Of a DNA stretch of 64,000 nt, positions 8,501-17,913 are shown piece by piece. The stretch lies in assembly GCF_000384235.1 (NCBI RefSeq), contig NZ_KB913033.1:1123164-1187163 (forward strand), in the 5' to 3' direction. A program made the position numbers and the translations under genes. The DNA is from Hydrogenovibrio halophilus DSM 15072 (GTDB lineage: Bacteria > Pseudomonadota > Gammaproteobacteria > Thiomicrospirales > Thiomicrospiraceae). How positions within the stretch are numbered: position 1 is the first letter of the stretch; each line of letters begins with the position of its first letter. Under the pieces are notes generated by a model, which had not been told where the DNA came from, ran no database searches, and was given only the letters and a program-made list of their open reading frames with translations.

Positions 8501-10132
8501 ATGTACAATCAGGCAACGTCGGGATTTTTTAAGGGCATGAACCCGCTGCTGACGGTCAGCGCACTGTTTCTGGTGGTGTTGTCGGTCATGGCAGGCAGTT
8601 TTTATACCGATGAGTCGGCGTTGTTGATTTCGGCGTTGCGGGGGGCGCTCAACCCGTTTCTGGAATGGTATTACGTGGTGCTAGTAGCCTTTCTGTTGTT
8701 TTTTATGATCTGGCTGGGTGTGGGACGTTACAAAAATGTGCGTTTGGGGCGCGATTTCGAGAAACCGGAGTTTACGTTTTTCTCCTGGGTGAGCATGCTG
8801 TTTGCTGCCGGCACCGGGGTCGGGATTCTGTTCTGGTCGGTGGCCCAGCCGATTCTGCAGTTTCGTGAAAACCCGTTTATTGATGTGGCCGCCACCGATG
8901 CCGATGCGGCGGTGGTGGCCTTGCGCCTGACCTTTTTCCATTGGGGCATTAACGGTTGGGCGATTTTCTCGTTTGTGGCGCTGGCGATGGGCTATTTTGC
9001 GTTTCGCCATGATCTGCCGCTGACGGTGCGCTCGGTGCTGTATCCGATTTTGAAAGAGCGGGTGCATGGGCGTTGGGGCGATCTGGTGGATTTGCTGGCG
9101 GTGTTTGCCACCATTTTTGGGATTGCCACCACCCTGGGGCTGGGGGTGCAGCAGATGAACGCCGGGCTGGAATCGGTGTTTGGCTGGGAAACCACCACCC
9201 AGTTGCAGTTGATTGTGATCGGGGTGATCATGACCATTGCCACGGTGTCGATTGTTTCGGGCGTGTCAAAAGGCGTGCGTCTGCTCTCGGAAATGAACTT
9301 CTGGCTGAGCATCGCCGCGGTGGTGTTTATCCTGACCCTGGGGCCGACGCAGTATCTGATCGGGTTGACGGTGGAAGCCACCGGGGATTACATTCAGAAT
9401 CTGCTGCGCATGACCTTCCACACCAATGTGACCCACCAGACCGAATGGCAGGCGGACTGGACGGTGTTTTTCTGGGGCTGGTGGCTGGCCTGGTCGCCGT
9501 TTGTGGGCATGTTCATCGCCCGGATTTCCCGCGGGCGCACCTTTCGTGAATTTGTGATGGGCGTACTACTGGTGCCGACCCTGATTACCATCGTCTGGAT
9601 CGGTCTGTTTGGCGGCACCGCCCTGTTTCATGAACTGTTTGGCGGCGGGGGCGTGGTCGCCGCGGTGGAAAACAATGTGAGCACGGCTTTGTACGTCACC
9701 ATCGAGCGTTTGGATTTGGGGTGGATCGGTACGATGGTGTCCGGCCTGCTGATTGTCCTGATCGGCACGTTTCTGATTACTTCGGCCAATGCCGGGACGC
9801 TGGTGGTCAACACCATTCTGTCGGGCGGCGACAGCAATCCGCCGACCCTGCACCGGATTATCTGGGGCATTTTTCTGGGCGGTCTGACCGCGACCCTGCT
9901 GGTATTGGGCGGTCTGGAGACCCTGCAATCGGCGGTCATTGCCGCGGCGGTGCCGTTTTCGGTGATTGTGGTGATGATGATTGTGGGGCTGGTCAAGGCA
10001 CTGGAAGACGAGCGCTACTCCGCCCGTGCCGGTGAGCGCAAGACCGCACCGGCCGAACCCTGGATTGTGGCCGAAACCACGGACGATCCGCGTGATGACA
10101 CGACAGCCGCCGTGGACAAAAAAGCCAGCTGA
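8501..10132 (+). CDS. BCCT family transporter (betaine/choline/carnitine type)
   Basis: 543 residues with about 12 transmembrane helices. BCCT carriers import quaternary ammonium compounds such as glycine betaine, usually for osmoprotection. The glycine-rich TM3 motif is seen as GTGVGILFWSVAQP (AQP where AEP is common) and the TM8 aromatic box as FFWGWWLAWSPF, followed by ISRGRTFREFVMGVLLVPT. A good AAGGAGC site precedes ATG 8501. The substrate cannot be fixed from the motifs alone. The hydrophilic C-terminal tail (ERKTAPAEPWIVAETTDDP) is a typical place for osmosensing or regulation. Stands alone, flanked upstream by a terminator. Confidence 0.93.
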   Translation: MYNQATSGFFKGMNPLLTVSALFLVVLSVMAGSFYTDESALLISALRGALNPFLEWYYVVLVAFLLFFMIWLGVGRYKNVRLGRDFEKPEFTFFSWVSMLFAAGTGVGILFWSVAQPILQFRENPFIDVAATDADAAVVALRLTFFHWGINGWAIFSFVALAMGYFAFRHDLPLTVRSVLYPILKERVHGRWGDLVDLLAVFATIFGIATTLGLGVQQMNAGLESVFGWETTTQLQLIVIGVIMTIATVSIVSGVSKGVRLLSEMNFWLSIAAVVFILTLGPTQYLIGLTVEATGDYIQNLLRMTFHTNVTHQTEWQADWTVFFWGWWLAWSPFVGMFIARISRGRTFREFVMGVLLVPTLITIVWIGLFGGTALFHELFGGGGVVAAVENNVSTALYVTIERLDLGWIGTMVSGLLIVLIGTFLITSANAGTLVVNTILSGGDSNPPTLHRIIWGIFLGGLTATLLVLGGLETLQSAVIAAAVPFSVIVVMMIVGLVKALEDERYSARAGERKTAPAEPWIVAETTDDPRDDTTAAVDKKAS

Positions 10133-10245
10133 GCGTCTGTTGGGGCGAGGATTCTGTTATCGGTTCTGTCATCAAAGCGTCACCCCGGCGGATCCTGCCA
10201 TCGGGCACAATGCGATAATCGCTTAATAAATAAAAGGGATTTGTC

Positions 10246-11928
10246 ATGACTCTGCTGCAATTTCTGACGGCGGCGATGCCCGTGCTGGCGGTGCTGGTGT
10301 TTCTGGTGATTCTGCGTCTGCCTGCCAGCCGTGCCATGCCGTTGAGTCTGGTGATTGTGGCGCTGCTGGCCTGGCAGGTCTGGCAGATGCCGGTGGATTA
10401 CATTGCGGCCTCGGTGCTGGAAGGCTGGGTGATCGGCGCGGCGATTCTGATCATTGTGTTCGGTGCGATTGTGCTGCTGAACACGCTGAAAGTCAGCGGC
10501 GCGGTCGACACCATTCGTCAGGGTTTCAGTGGCATTTCGCCCGACCGGCGAGTGCAGACGGTGATTGTGGGCTGGCTGTTTGTGGCCTTTCTCGAAGGGG
10601 CCAGCGGTTTTGGCACTCCGGCGGCGATTGTCGCGCCTTTGCTGCTCGCGCTCGGGTTTCCGGCGCTGGCGGCGGTGACGCTGGCGCTGATTGCCGACAG
10701 TGCGGCGGTCTCTTACGGCGCGGTGGGCACCCCGGTGATCGTCGGGATCGGCGAAGGGGTCGAAGGCATCACTTACGAACAAATGATGGAGGTGGCCGTC
10801 ACTGCCAGCCTGATCGATGTGATGGTGGCGAGTTTTCTGCCGTTGCTGATGGTGGTGATGCTGACCCGTTTTTTCGGCGAAAACAAAAGCTGGCGCGAAG
10901 GTCTGGGGGCCTGGAAGTTCGCACTGCTGGGCGGGTTTTCCTTTACCCTGCCCGCCTTGGGCGTGGCCTGGCTGTTGGGCCCGGAATTTCCGGCAATTCT
11001 GGGCGGGCTGATCGGTCTGGTGATCACCGTGACCGCGGCCAGGCACAACATTCTCACCCCCAAAACCGTGTGGGGGTTTGCTTCCGACACCCCGGAGACG
11101 GCGCAAACCGTACACAAACCGTCACCAGGCCTGGTCAAAATCGAAGGTTGCGAGAAATCCCCGGCTCTGTCGTGTCTGGCGGTGGAGCCGGTGCGCCATG
11201 CCTGTCTGCCTTTGTGGCAGGCCTGGCTGCCCTATGTGCTGGTGGCGGCGATTCTGGTGCTGACCCGGCTGGAAGTGTTGCCGCTGAAAGACTGGCTGCA
11301 AAGCGTGCAGTTGACGTTTGAGCAGCTGGCCGGGACTGGGATTTCGGCCAAACTGGTGCCATTGTATTTGCCCGGCAGTGTGTTTCTGCTGGTGGCGCTG
11401 CTGACCTGGGCTCTGCACCGGGTGCCGGTGCGTCAGGTTACGCTGGCCTGGGGGCGTTCGATCAAAGTGCTGTTGCCTACCATCATCGCTCTTGCCGCCT
11501 CGGTGCCGATGGTCAGGATTTTCCTCAATTCCGGCGAAAACGGGGCCGATCTGCTGAGCATGCCGCTGGCTCTGGCGCAGTTGGCCGCCGACACCTTTGC
11601 CGGTCAATGGCCACTGGCCGCGCCGTTTGTGGGCGCGCTGGGCAGTTTTGTCGCGGGGTCGGCCACCTTTTCCAATATGATGTTCTCGCAGTTGCAGGCG
11701 TCCACCGCCGAGGCACTGTCGATGCCCAGTCATTGGATTCTGGCGTTGCAGATGCTGGGGGCCAATGCGGGCAATATGATCTGTGTGGTCAATGTGGTCG
11801 CCGCCGCCTCGGTGGTGAATCTGGCGGGCAAGGAAGGTCAGATTATCCGCTATACACTGGTGCCGATGCTGTTTTACGCCACCGCGGTGGGCGTGGTGGC
11901 CTGGGTGCTGATGCGGTTTTTCGCCTGA
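10246..11928 (+). CDS. lldP: L-lactate permease
   Basis: 560 residues, about 12-14 transmembrane helices, with family segments [19 protein letters not shown] and [20 protein letters not shown] in the first half and [18 protein letters not shown] in the second. LldP/LctP imports lactate (and glycolate) with protons. A loop between about residues 275 and 320 ([26 protein letters not shown] region) is hydrophilic and contains an in-frame palindrome copy. No lactate dehydrogenase gene is adjacent. An AAAGGGA site lies before ATG 10246. Confidence 0.95.
   Translation: MTLLQFLTAAMPVLAVLVFLVILRLPASRAMPLSLVIVALLAWQVWQMPVDYIAASVLEGWVIGAAILIIVFGAIVLLNTLKVSGAVDTIRQGFSGISPDRRVQTVIVGWLFVAFLEGASGFGTPAAIVAPLLLALGFPALAAVTLALIADSAAVSYGAVGTPVIVGIGEGVEGITYEQMMEVAVTASLIDVMVASFLPLLMVVMLTRFFGENKSWREGLGAWKFALLGGFSFTLPALGVAWLLGPEFPAILGGLIGLVITVTAARHNILTPKTVWGFASDTPETAQTVHKPSPGLVKIEGCEKSPALSCLAVEPVRHACLPLWQAWLPYVLVAAILVLTRLEVLPLKDWLQSVQLTFEQLAGTGISAKLVPLYLPGSVFLLVALLTWALHRVPVRQVTLAWGRSIKVLLPTIIALAASVPMVRIFLNSGENGADLLSMPLALAQLAADTFAGQWPLAAPFVGALGSFVAGSATFSNMMFSQLQASTAEALSMPSHWILALQMLGANAGNMICVVNVVAAASVVNLAGKEGQIIRYTLVPMLFYATAVGVVAWVLMRFFA
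11124..11135. repeat. Palindrome ACCAGGCCTGGT, copy 5 (in lldP)
   Basis: Perfect copy followed by CAAAAT; translated as PSPGLVK in a hydrophilic loop. Confidence 0.97.
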
Positions 11929-11952
11929 GTCAGTCTGGATCAGTCTGACTCA
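11926..11952. terminator. Hairpin between convergent lldP and IalB-like gene
   Basis: Arms TGAGTCAG / CTGACTCA, 11-base loop, beginning at the lldP stop codon. No T-run follows, so intrinsic termination is uncertain; the position between convergent genes is what suggests it. Confidence 0.4.
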
Positions 11953-11974
11953 GGCCGGTGTTAAGGGGAAAAGG

Positions 11975-12559
11975 TCATTCCACCTTTTGCATCGCAGCGG
12001 TAAAGCCTTTGAGCGAGACATCGATCACCAGCGGTTGTTTCTGGTTGAAAGGGCGGAAAGCCACTTTGGCGACGTTGCCCGCTTTCATGGCGCTGAGCAG
12101 TGTGTCGTCGAGTTTGTGAATGCCCAGACAGCCGTCCTGCAGACAGGTCAGAAACGGAATCTGGTATTCCTGGCCCTCATCCACTTTCAGCAGGAGCCCG
12201 CTGGCGACATTGATGCCCAGCGGCGTGATCAGTTGCAGGCCCAGATTGCCCTGTGCGTCCTGACTGACCGTGACCTGTAGCATGCGCATCGCGCCCTGCT
12301 CGGTTTTGCGTTGCAGTGTTTGCTGGGCCTGACAGCGGGTCTGCCCATCCTGTTCCACACAGACTTCCAGCCAGTCACCGTGTTGCCGGGTTTTCGGCTT
12401 GGTTTGCGCATTGGTCTGCCCATTTGTCGCTTGCGCAGTCGGGTTGGCCCCTTGTGACGGCCCTTGTGACGGTATAGGCAATGCGTCTTGTGACCAGGCC
12501 TGGTGAAAAGGCAGGCACAGGAAAAAGCCCAGGGCCCATACGCGTGAACGGAATCTCAT
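11975..12559 (-). CDS. Exported IalB-like (invasion-associated locus B family) protein
   Basis: 194 residues using the ATG at 12559, which has a GGAGAG site; an upstream in-frame start exists but lacks one. Signal peptide RFRSRVWALGFFLCLPFHQAWSQ, then a Gln/Thr/Pro-rich linker (about residues 27-60), then a domain with four cysteines (WLEVCVEQDGQTRCQAQ and FLTCLQDGCLG) typical of PF06776-type proteins. These are periplasmic or surface proteins; the pathogen-derived name does not imply virulence here. The signal peptidase region (FHQAWSQ) is encoded by a palindrome copy. Confidence 0.82.
   Translation of the reverse strand: MRFRSRVWALGFFLCLPFHQAWSQDALPIPSQGPSQGANPTAQATNGQTNAQTKPKTRQHGDWLEVCVEQDGQTRCQAQQTLQRKTEQGAMRMLQVTVSQDAQGNLGLQLITPLGINVASGLLLKVDEGQEYQIPFLTCLQDGCLGIHKLDDTLLSAMKAGNVAKVAFRPFNQKQPLVIDVSLKGFTAAMQKVE
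12493..12504. repeat. Palindrome ACCAGGCCTGGT, copy 6 (in IalB-like gene)
   Basis: Perfect copy followed by GAAAAG on the plus strand; translated on the minus strand as HQAWSQ at the end of a signal peptide. Confidence 0.97.
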
Positions 12560-12661
12560 AACACTCTCCAATTTAGGGGCAAAAGACAGATCAGACAAAG
12601 GTTCTGCGATTGTCTGCTCTGGAAGTCGGCGCTTTTTTCAGGCGCTCAGCCAATCAAACGT

Positions 12662-12690
12662 TTCGGTCATCCCGACCGAAGGTTCATCTT
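12662..12690. repeat. Half copy D of interspersed hairpin element
   Basis: Starts TTCGGTCATCCCGACCGAAG, matching the left end of copy B, and itself folds as TTCGGTC-ATCCC-GACCGAA. It lies 8 bases beyond the stop of the 64-residue minus-strand gene and may act in 3'-end formation. Confidence 0.6.
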
Positions 12691-12697
12691 AGCGGAA

Positions 12698-12892
12698 TCA
12701 GGCCATGAGATAAATGGTGCCCACCACACCGATGAAATACACCAGCAGGGTCAGTTGCAGCATGCGCTTGTTGGCCTGTCGCGAGTTGAGCGCGTCAAAC
12801 ATCGGCCATTTGCGCAAAACCCAGAACCCGCCCCACAGAAGCGCCAGTGCCAATACGGTCACCAGCATGCCGCCGATTAAAATACTCAACAT
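12698..12892 (-). CDS. Small membrane protein, two predicted helices, function unknown
   Basis: 64 residues from the ATG at 12892, preceded by a strong AAGGAGA site; an upstream in-frame start at 12949 is less likely because it would overlap queF. Two hydrophobic helices (LSILIGGMLVTVLALALLWGGFWVL and LQLTLLVYFIGVVGTIYLMA) flank a positively charged loop (RKWPMFDALNSRQANKRM). Divergent from queF with a 55-base gap. Not recognised. Confidence 0.75.
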   Translation of the reverse strand: MLSILIGGMLVTVLALALLWGGFWVLRKWPMFDALNSRQANKRMLQLTLLVYFIGVVGTIYLMA

Positions 12893-12914
12893 GGGCGATT
12901 CTCCTTCGTATAAT
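12886..12914 (+). promoter_or_regulatory. Putative sigma70 promoter of queF
   Basis: A perfect TATAAT (12909-12914) with TCAACA 17 bases upstream. It sits 33 bases before the queF ATG. Confidence 0.55.
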
Positions 12915-12947
12915 GGGCGTTTTATAACGTTTGCAGATGACAGCGCC

Positions 12948-13769
12948 ATGACAACCGCCGAAAAAAGCCAGCTGGGTCGGGCGACCCGTTATTGTAACCA
13001 GTATGATCCCACTTTGCTGTTTCCGATTCCGCGCTCGGAAAAACGCGACGAGCTGGGCCTTCGGGCCGGGGACTTGCCGTTTGGCGGCGTGGACGTCTGG
13101 CAGGCGTTCGAAGTGTCCTGGCTGGACGCGCACGGCAAGCCGCAGGCGCGCATCGTCCAATTTGAAGTCCCGGCCGATTCGCCCAATCTGATCGAATCCA
13201 AATCGTTCAAGCTGTATCTCAATTCGTTTAACGGCACCCGTTTTGACTCGGAACAGGCCGTCAAAGCTCTGTGGGAGCAGGATCTGTCGCAAGCCGCCGG
13301 AGCCAGAGTCGGGGTGGCGGTGCAGTCTGTGTCCGAACCGCAAACCCTGATCGGCGGGCCGCAAGGCGTGTGTCTGGATGAGTTGCCTGTGGCGGTGGAG
13401 CATTATCAGGTGACGCCTGAGTTGTTGCAGGCCGACAGTGAAAACGTGGTCACGGAGACCTTGTTCAGTCATCTGCTCAAATCCAATTGCCTGGTCACCG
13501 GTCAACCGGACTGGGGCAGCGTGGTGATTGCCTACACCGGCCCGAAAATTGACCGAGAGCGATTGTTGCAATACATTGTCTCTTTTCGCGAACACAATGA
13601 ATTTCACGAACAGTGCGTGGAGCGGGTGTTTACCGACCTGAAACGCCATTGCCAGCCACAGAAACTGACCGTATACGCACGCTACGTGCGCCGAGGCGGG
13701 CTCGACATCAACCCCTACCGCTCGGACTGGCAAACGGATTTTGACCTGCGGCGCTGGGTGCGACAGTAA
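12948..13769 (+). CDS. queF: NADPH-dependent 7-cyano-7-deazaguanine reductase QueF
   Basis: 273 residues, the long bimodular type (E. coli about 282). It reduces preQ0 to preQ1 in queuosine biosynthesis for tRNA wobble position 34. The N-terminal module has ESKSFKLYLNSFNGTRF and the C-terminal module holds the catalytic cysteine in SNCLVTGQPDWGS (about Cys181) and SFREHNEFHEQCVERVF. Ends GGLDINPYRSDW, typical. The start is ATG 12948 (MTTAEKSQLG), placed after a TATAAT box; the longer upstream frame is not credible. No other que genes nearby. Confidence 0.96.
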   Translation: MTTAEKSQLGRATRYCNQYDPTLLFPIPRSEKRDELGLRAGDLPFGGVDVWQAFEVSWLDAHGKPQARIVQFEVPADSPNLIESKSFKLYLNSFNGTRFDSEQAVKALWEQDLSQAAGARVGVAVQSVSEPQTLIGGPQGVCLDELPVAVEHYQVTPELLQADSENVVTETLFSHLLKSNCLVTGQPDWGSVVIAYTGPKIDRERLLQYIVSFREHNEFHEQCVERVFTDLKRHCQPQKLTVYARYVRRGGLDINPYRSDWQTDFDLRRWVRQ

Positions 13770-13868
13770 GTTTGAGCGTTGGCTTGCGCATGGATGAAAA
13801 AGTAGCGTTTTCTTATATGCCTGATACAAGCCGGGTTTTTTTCGTCATGACCATCTCACTGCGTTAAA

Positions 13869-16811
13869 ATGGGCTTTATGAGTTATCAGAACCGCCAGTC
13901 TTTTCCTTCGTCCGATTCCAGCCAGAAGATCGGGGGAGGGCATGCGCCCGACGATACGTCACTGGTGGTGTCGCATTTTATGCATGCCGGCATCGAAACC
14001 TGTTCGCCGGATACCCAGATCAAGAAAGTCATTTGCTACCTGAGCCAGAACAACATCGGTTCGATTCTGGTTTCGGACGGGAAGGATGTGGTCGGCATCT
14101 GGACCCGAACCGACCTGTTGAAACTCGACATTACCCACCCGGAAATTTTGTCTGACCCCATCGAAACGGTTATGAATGCGCCGGTGTGCCGCATCCACCA
14201 GGATGAATTGATTTCCTCGGCCACCTATCTGTTTCACAAAAAACACATTCACCACCTGTTGGTGGTCGATCACGAAGAATACCCGGTGGGCGTGCTTTCG
14301 GAAAGCGATCTGGTCAATGCCAAGTTCAGCGACGGATTTCTGGATGCCATTTCGATCCGGGAGCTGCTGAACGGTCACCTGCATTACATTGAAGGCGGGG
14401 CGGAGCTGGGCCGAGTCCAGAAAGCCATGGCCGAAAAAGAGATCGATGCGCTGGTGGTGGCGGATCAGGGTGATTACGGCATTGTGTCCATGCGAGATCT
14501 GCTGCGCTGTTTTGCCGAGCGCGAAAGTTTTGATGGCATCTGTGCCCGCGACATTGCCTCGTTTCCGCTGCAGTCGGTGCTTCAGACTCAGAGTCTGAGC
14601 TATGTGCGCCATTTTATGGTGTCGCACAATTTTCATCACCTGGGTGTGGAGGATGAAAATGGCAATCTGGTGGACCTGATCAGTTTTACCGAACTGCTGC
14701 ATCAGATCGAAGAAAATTTTTACTACCAGACCAGTCGCAGCATCAAGGAAAAGGAACAGCGCATTCTGGAGGCCGAGACCCTCTATCGGGATTTGCTGAG
14801 CCTGTCCAACGACGGCGTGGTGATCTATCAGGGAGATGTGATCACCTTTGCCAACGACGAAGCCTGTCGAATGCTGGGGACGGACACCGAGGCGTTGGTC
14901 GGGACCGATTTCATGGGGCTGCTGCCGGAGTCCGACAAGGCCGAGTTCCGGGCGCGATTGGCCGCGTTTGACCATCACAAGTCCGAGGTCACGGTGGCCA
15001 CGCTGTGTACCGCCGGGCAGCAGTCGATCAATGTGGAACTCAACCACAAGCCCATCACCTACCATGCCGAACCGGCGCATCTGCTGGTGATGACGGATCT
15101 GACCTTTCAGGAGGAATCCGAGCGTTTTCAGAAGCTGACCCGGTCGGTGTTTGACAATGCGGGCGAAGGCATTCTGGTGACCGACAAGGACAACCGCTTT
15201 GTGCTGGTCAACCGCACCTTTGAGCAGATCACCGGCTATAAGGCGGAAGAAGTGTTGGGTCTGGACCCGGTGATTCTCAGTTCGGGCAAGCAACCTTCGG
15301 CGTTTTATGCACAGATGTGGCAGTCGCTGCAAGAAACCGACAGCTGGGAAGGCGAAATCTGGAACCGCAAAAAAGACGGCACCATTTACCCCGAATGGCT
15401 TACCGTGAATGCGGTGCGCGACAAGGACGGCGAAGTGCTGCATTACGTGGGGCTGATGAACGACCTGAGCAAGCAGAAAGAAACCGAAGAAGAGATCAAT
15501 CGCCTGTCGTTTTATGACATTCTGACCGGGCTGCCCAATGTGACCCTGTTCAAGAACCGCCTCAATCAGCTGATGGCCAAAAACCGGCGTACGCAGGACA
15601 AAATGGCGCTGCTGATCATCGACATTGCCCGCTTCAAGATGATCAACGACGCCCTGGGTTATGAGCACGGCGACCGTTTGCTGATTCAGATTGCCCAGCG
15701 GTTGGAAACCATGTTGGGCACAGAGGATGCGGTCGCGCGTCTGGGGGCGGACAATTTTCTGGTGCTGATCGAGCCGATTCAGGAAGCCGAACAGGCGGCG
15801 GCGCTGGCGAAAAAACTGATCCGTGCGTTTGAATCCCCGTTTCAGGTGGACGGGCAGGAACACGTGATCGACATCAAGATCGGCATTGCTTTGAACACCG
15901 CGGACAACCAGAAGGCGTCGGACCTGATGAAGTCGGCGGACGAGGCCTTGTACGAATCGAAAAAACTGCCCCACAGCGGCTATGTGTTCCACACTTCGGA
16001 ATTGACCACCGCCACTTCGGAGCTGTTTTTCTATGAAAAAGAACTGCGCCGTGGCATCGAAAACCAGGAGCTGATCGCCTATTTTCAGCCGCAGATATGT
16101 CTGCAGACCAACGAAGTGGTCGGCGCCGAAGCGCTGGTACGCTGGCTGCACCCGGAAATGGGCGTGGTGGCCCCGAATAAGTTCATCGGCATCAGCGAAT
16201 CCACTGGTCTGATCATTCCGCTGGGGCGTCAGATTCTGAAGCAGACCTGCCAGCAGTGGCAGGCCTGGTCAAAAGCCGGTTTGCGCCTGTCACGCATTTC
16301 GGTCAATGTGTCCAAAGTGCAGCTGGTGCATCAGGCGTTTGTGGATTCGGTGGCGTCGGTGCTGGCCGAAACCGGAATTCCGCCGGAAGTGCTGGAGCTG
16401 GAAGTGACCGAGAGTTTTCTATTGCAGAACGAGCAGGAAGGGATTCGGGTGCTCAATGAACTGAAGGCGCTGGGCGTGATGCTGTCGATGGACGATTTCG
16501 GCACCGGGTTTTCGTCGTTGAGCTATCTGAAAAAACTGCCGCTGGATCAGCTGAAAATCGACCAGTCTTTTGTGCGCTCCCTGCCGGAAAACAACGAAGA
16601 CCGGGCCATTGTCGACGCCGTGGTGGCGGTGAGCAAGGCGGTCGGGGTCGAGGTGATTGCCGAAGGGGTTGAAACCCGGGTTCAGGCCGAGTATCTGAAA
16701 AAACAGGGCTGTGATCTGGGTCAGGGTTATGGTTTTGCCCGGCCCATGCCGCCGGAGGATTTTCCTGGCTGGTGGCGCGAATTCGATGCCTTGAGCAAAC
16801 ACACTTCCTGA
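13869..16811 (+). CDS. CBS-PAS-PAS-GGDEF(degenerate)-EAL signalling protein
   Basis: 980 residues, no membrane segments. Order: four CBS-type repeats (about 30-290; TVMNAPVCRIHQDELISSAT, HHLLVVDHEEYPVGVLSESDLV), a PAS domain (about 305-415), a second PAS (about 425-545), GGDEF (about 550-710) and EAL (about 725-970). The GGDEF signature is GADNF, so cyclase activity is probably lost. The EAL domain is complete (EALVRW, NVS, DDFGTGFSSLSYLKKLP, KIDQSFV) and should hydrolyse cyclic-di-GMP. CBS repeats usually bind adenine nucleotides, so energy status may tune the enzyme. ATG 13869 is followed by a second possible ATG at 13878. Confidence 0.93.
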   Translation: MGFMSYQNRQSFPSSDSSQKIGGGHAPDDTSLVVSHFMHAGIETCSPDTQIKKVICYLSQNNIGSILVSDGKDVVGIWTRTDLLKLDITHPEILSDPIETVMNAPVCRIHQDELISSATYLFHKKHIHHLLVVDHEEYPVGVLSESDLVNAKFSDGFLDAISIRELLNGHLHYIEGGAELGRVQKAMAEKEIDALVVADQGDYGIVSMRDLLRCFAERESFDGICARDIASFPLQSVLQTQSLSYVRHFMVSHNFHHLGVEDENGNLVDLISFTELLHQIEENFYYQTSRSIKEKEQRILEAETLYRDLLSLSNDGVVIYQGDVITFANDEACRMLGTDTEALVGTDFMGLLPESDKAEFRARLAAFDHHKSEVTVATLCTAGQQSINVELNHKPITYHAEPAHLLVMTDLTFQEESERFQKLTRSVFDNAGEGILVTDKDNRFVLVNRTFEQITGYKAEEVLGLDPVILSSGKQPSAFYAQMWQSLQETDSWEGEIWNRKKDGTIYPEWLTVNAVRDKDGEVLHYVGLMNDLSKQKETEEEINRLSFYDILTGLPNVTLFKNRLNQLMAKNRRTQDKMALLIIDIARFKMINDALGYEHGDRLLIQIAQRLETMLGTEDAVARLGADNFLVLIEPIQEAEQAAALAKKLIRAFESPFQVDGQEHVIDIKIGIALNTADNQKASDLMKSADEALYESKKLPHSGYVFHTSELTTATSELFFYEKELRRGIENQELIAYFQPQICLQTNEVVGAEALVRWLHPEMGVVAPNKFIGISESTGLIIPLGRQILKQTCQQWQAWSKAGLRLSRISVNVSKVQLVHQAFVDSVASVLAETGIPPEVLELEVTESFLLQNEQEGIRVLNELKALGVMLSMDDFGTGFSSLSYLKKLPLDQLKIDQSFVRSLPENNEDRAIVDAVVAVSKAVGVEVIAEGVETRVQAEYLKKQGCDLGQGYGFARPMPPEDFPGWWREFDALSKHTS

Positions 16812-16815
16812 TATG

Positions 16816-16827
16816 ACCAGGCCTGGT
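16816..16827. repeat. Palindrome ACCAGGCCTGGT, copy 7 (intergenic)
   Basis: Perfect copy 4 bases after the EAL gene stop, followed by TGTTTTT. Together they look like a weak terminator, 15 bases before arfB. Confidence 0.95.
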
Positions 16828-16842
16828 TGTTTTTAGGTTGTC

Positions 16843-17268
16843 ATGTCTGAGTTAGTGCTTTCCAACGGAGTGGCCATTCCCGATCAGGCGCTTGAATGGC
16901 AGGCGATGCGTTCGCAGGGGCCGGGCGGGCAGAATGTGAACAAGGTGGCCACGGCGGTTCAGCTCCGGCTCGATATCCACCGTTCCGCTCTGCCCGAGTG
17001 GGTACAGCAACGCCTGCTCAGTCAGCGGGACCGGCGTCTGACCAAGGACGGGATTCTGGTGATCAAGGCTCAGAGCGAACGCACCCAGATCGCCAATCGA
17101 TACGCCGCTCTGGCGCGCTTGCAGCAGCTTTTGGAACAGGCCTTTGTTCGCCCCAAAACGCGGGTGCCCACCCGCCCCAAACGCAGTGCCAAGCGTCGAC
17201 GACTGGAAAACAAGCGCCAGCAGAGCCAGAAAAAAGCCAATCGCCAGCGGGTCAGCGGGGATGAGTAA
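16843..17268 (+). CDS. arfB: Alternative ribosome-rescue factor ArfB
   Basis: 141 residues. The RF1-like catalytic loop carries GGQ in RSQGPGGQNVNK (about residues 24-35), and the long basic tail (KRSAKRRRLENKRQQSQKKANRQR) is the part that enters the mRNA channel of stalled ribosomes. ArfB hydrolyses peptidyl-tRNA on non-stop ribosomes. Length matches E. coli YaeJ (140). It overlaps the following methyltransferase gene by eight bases. Confidence 0.95.
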   Translation: MSELVLSNGVAIPDQALEWQAMRSQGPGGQNVNKVATAVQLRLDIHRSALPEWVQQRLLSQRDRRLTKDGILVIKAQSERTQIANRYAALARLQQLLEQAFVRPKTRVPTRPKRSAKRRRLENKRQQSQKKANRQRVSGDE

Positions 17269-17902
17269 CCGCTCCGCCCGCTGTCCGTTGTGTGAAAGCA
17301 CCGATCTGTCCCTTTTGTCTTGTCGGGTTCGCCCCTATTTTCGCTGTCGCCATTGCGATCTGGTGCATTTGCCGCGCGAACATTGTCTGAGCGACGCCGA
17401 CGAAAAAGCCGAATACGACCGCCATCACAATGACCCGGATGACCCAGGGTACCGGCACTTCCTCAGTCGCAGTTTCGAGCAGGTCACACAGCGACTGCGA
17501 CCTCCGGCCAAAGGTTTGGATTTTGGCTGCGGTCCGGGTCCGGCACTGATGAAAATGGCCCGGGAACAGGGGTACACCATGCACGCCTACGACAAATTCT
17601 ATGCGCCCGATGCAGGCGCATTGGCGCAGGATTACGATTTCATTACCTGCACCGAAGTGGTCGAACATCTGGCCGACCCCTTGCCCATTCTGGAACAACT
17701 CTGGTCGATTCTCCGTCCGGGCGGGGTATTGGTGATCCAGACCAAGCGTGTGCTCGACGACGCCCGTTTCTGCCAATGGCACTACCCCAACGATCCCACC
17801 CACATTGCCTTTTTTGCCGAGGCCAGCTTCCGCTGGCTGGCCCAACGCTGGCAGGTTTCGCCGGTGTTTCCGCATAACGATGTGGTGGTACTGCAAAAAT
17901 AA
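17261..17902 (+). CDS. Class I SAM-dependent methyltransferase with N-terminal zinc ribbon
   Basis: 213 residues from ATG 17261, which overlaps the arfB end; the longer frame has no good start. The N terminus has CPLC and CRHC pairs spaced like a zinc ribbon (residues about 8-30). The methyltransferase core has LDFGCGPGPALMKMA (SAM-binding motif I), CTEVVEHLADP and a typical LRPGGVLVIQTK strand. Substrate unknown. A one-mismatch copy of the palindrome overlaps the stop codon. Confidence 0.85.
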   Translation: MSNRSARCPLCESTDLSLLSCRVRPYFRCRHCDLVHLPREHCLSDADEKAEYDRHHNDPDDPGYRHFLSRSFEQVTQRLRPPAKGLDFGCGPGPALMKMAREQGYTMHAYDKFYAPDAGALAQDYDFITCTEVVEHLADPLPILEQLWSILRPGGVLVIQTKRVLDDARFCQWHYPNDPTHIAFFAEASFRWLAQRWQVSPVFPHNDVVVLQK

Positions 17903-17913
17903 CCAGTCCTGGT
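17902..17913. repeat. Near-copy of the palindrome (ACCAGTCCTGGT)
   Basis: One mismatch to the 12-mer, followed by GGTTTT. It begins on the last base of the methyltransferase stop codon, like the terminator-type copies, but the broken centre makes the hairpin weaker. Confidence 0.7.

Noticed and set aside
16258-16270. Sequence GGCAGGCCTGGTCAAAA in the EAL gene, and similar GGCAGGCCTGG at 11218
   Set aside because: Two or more mismatches in the left arm; they encode WQAW by ordinary codon choice and were not counted as copies.
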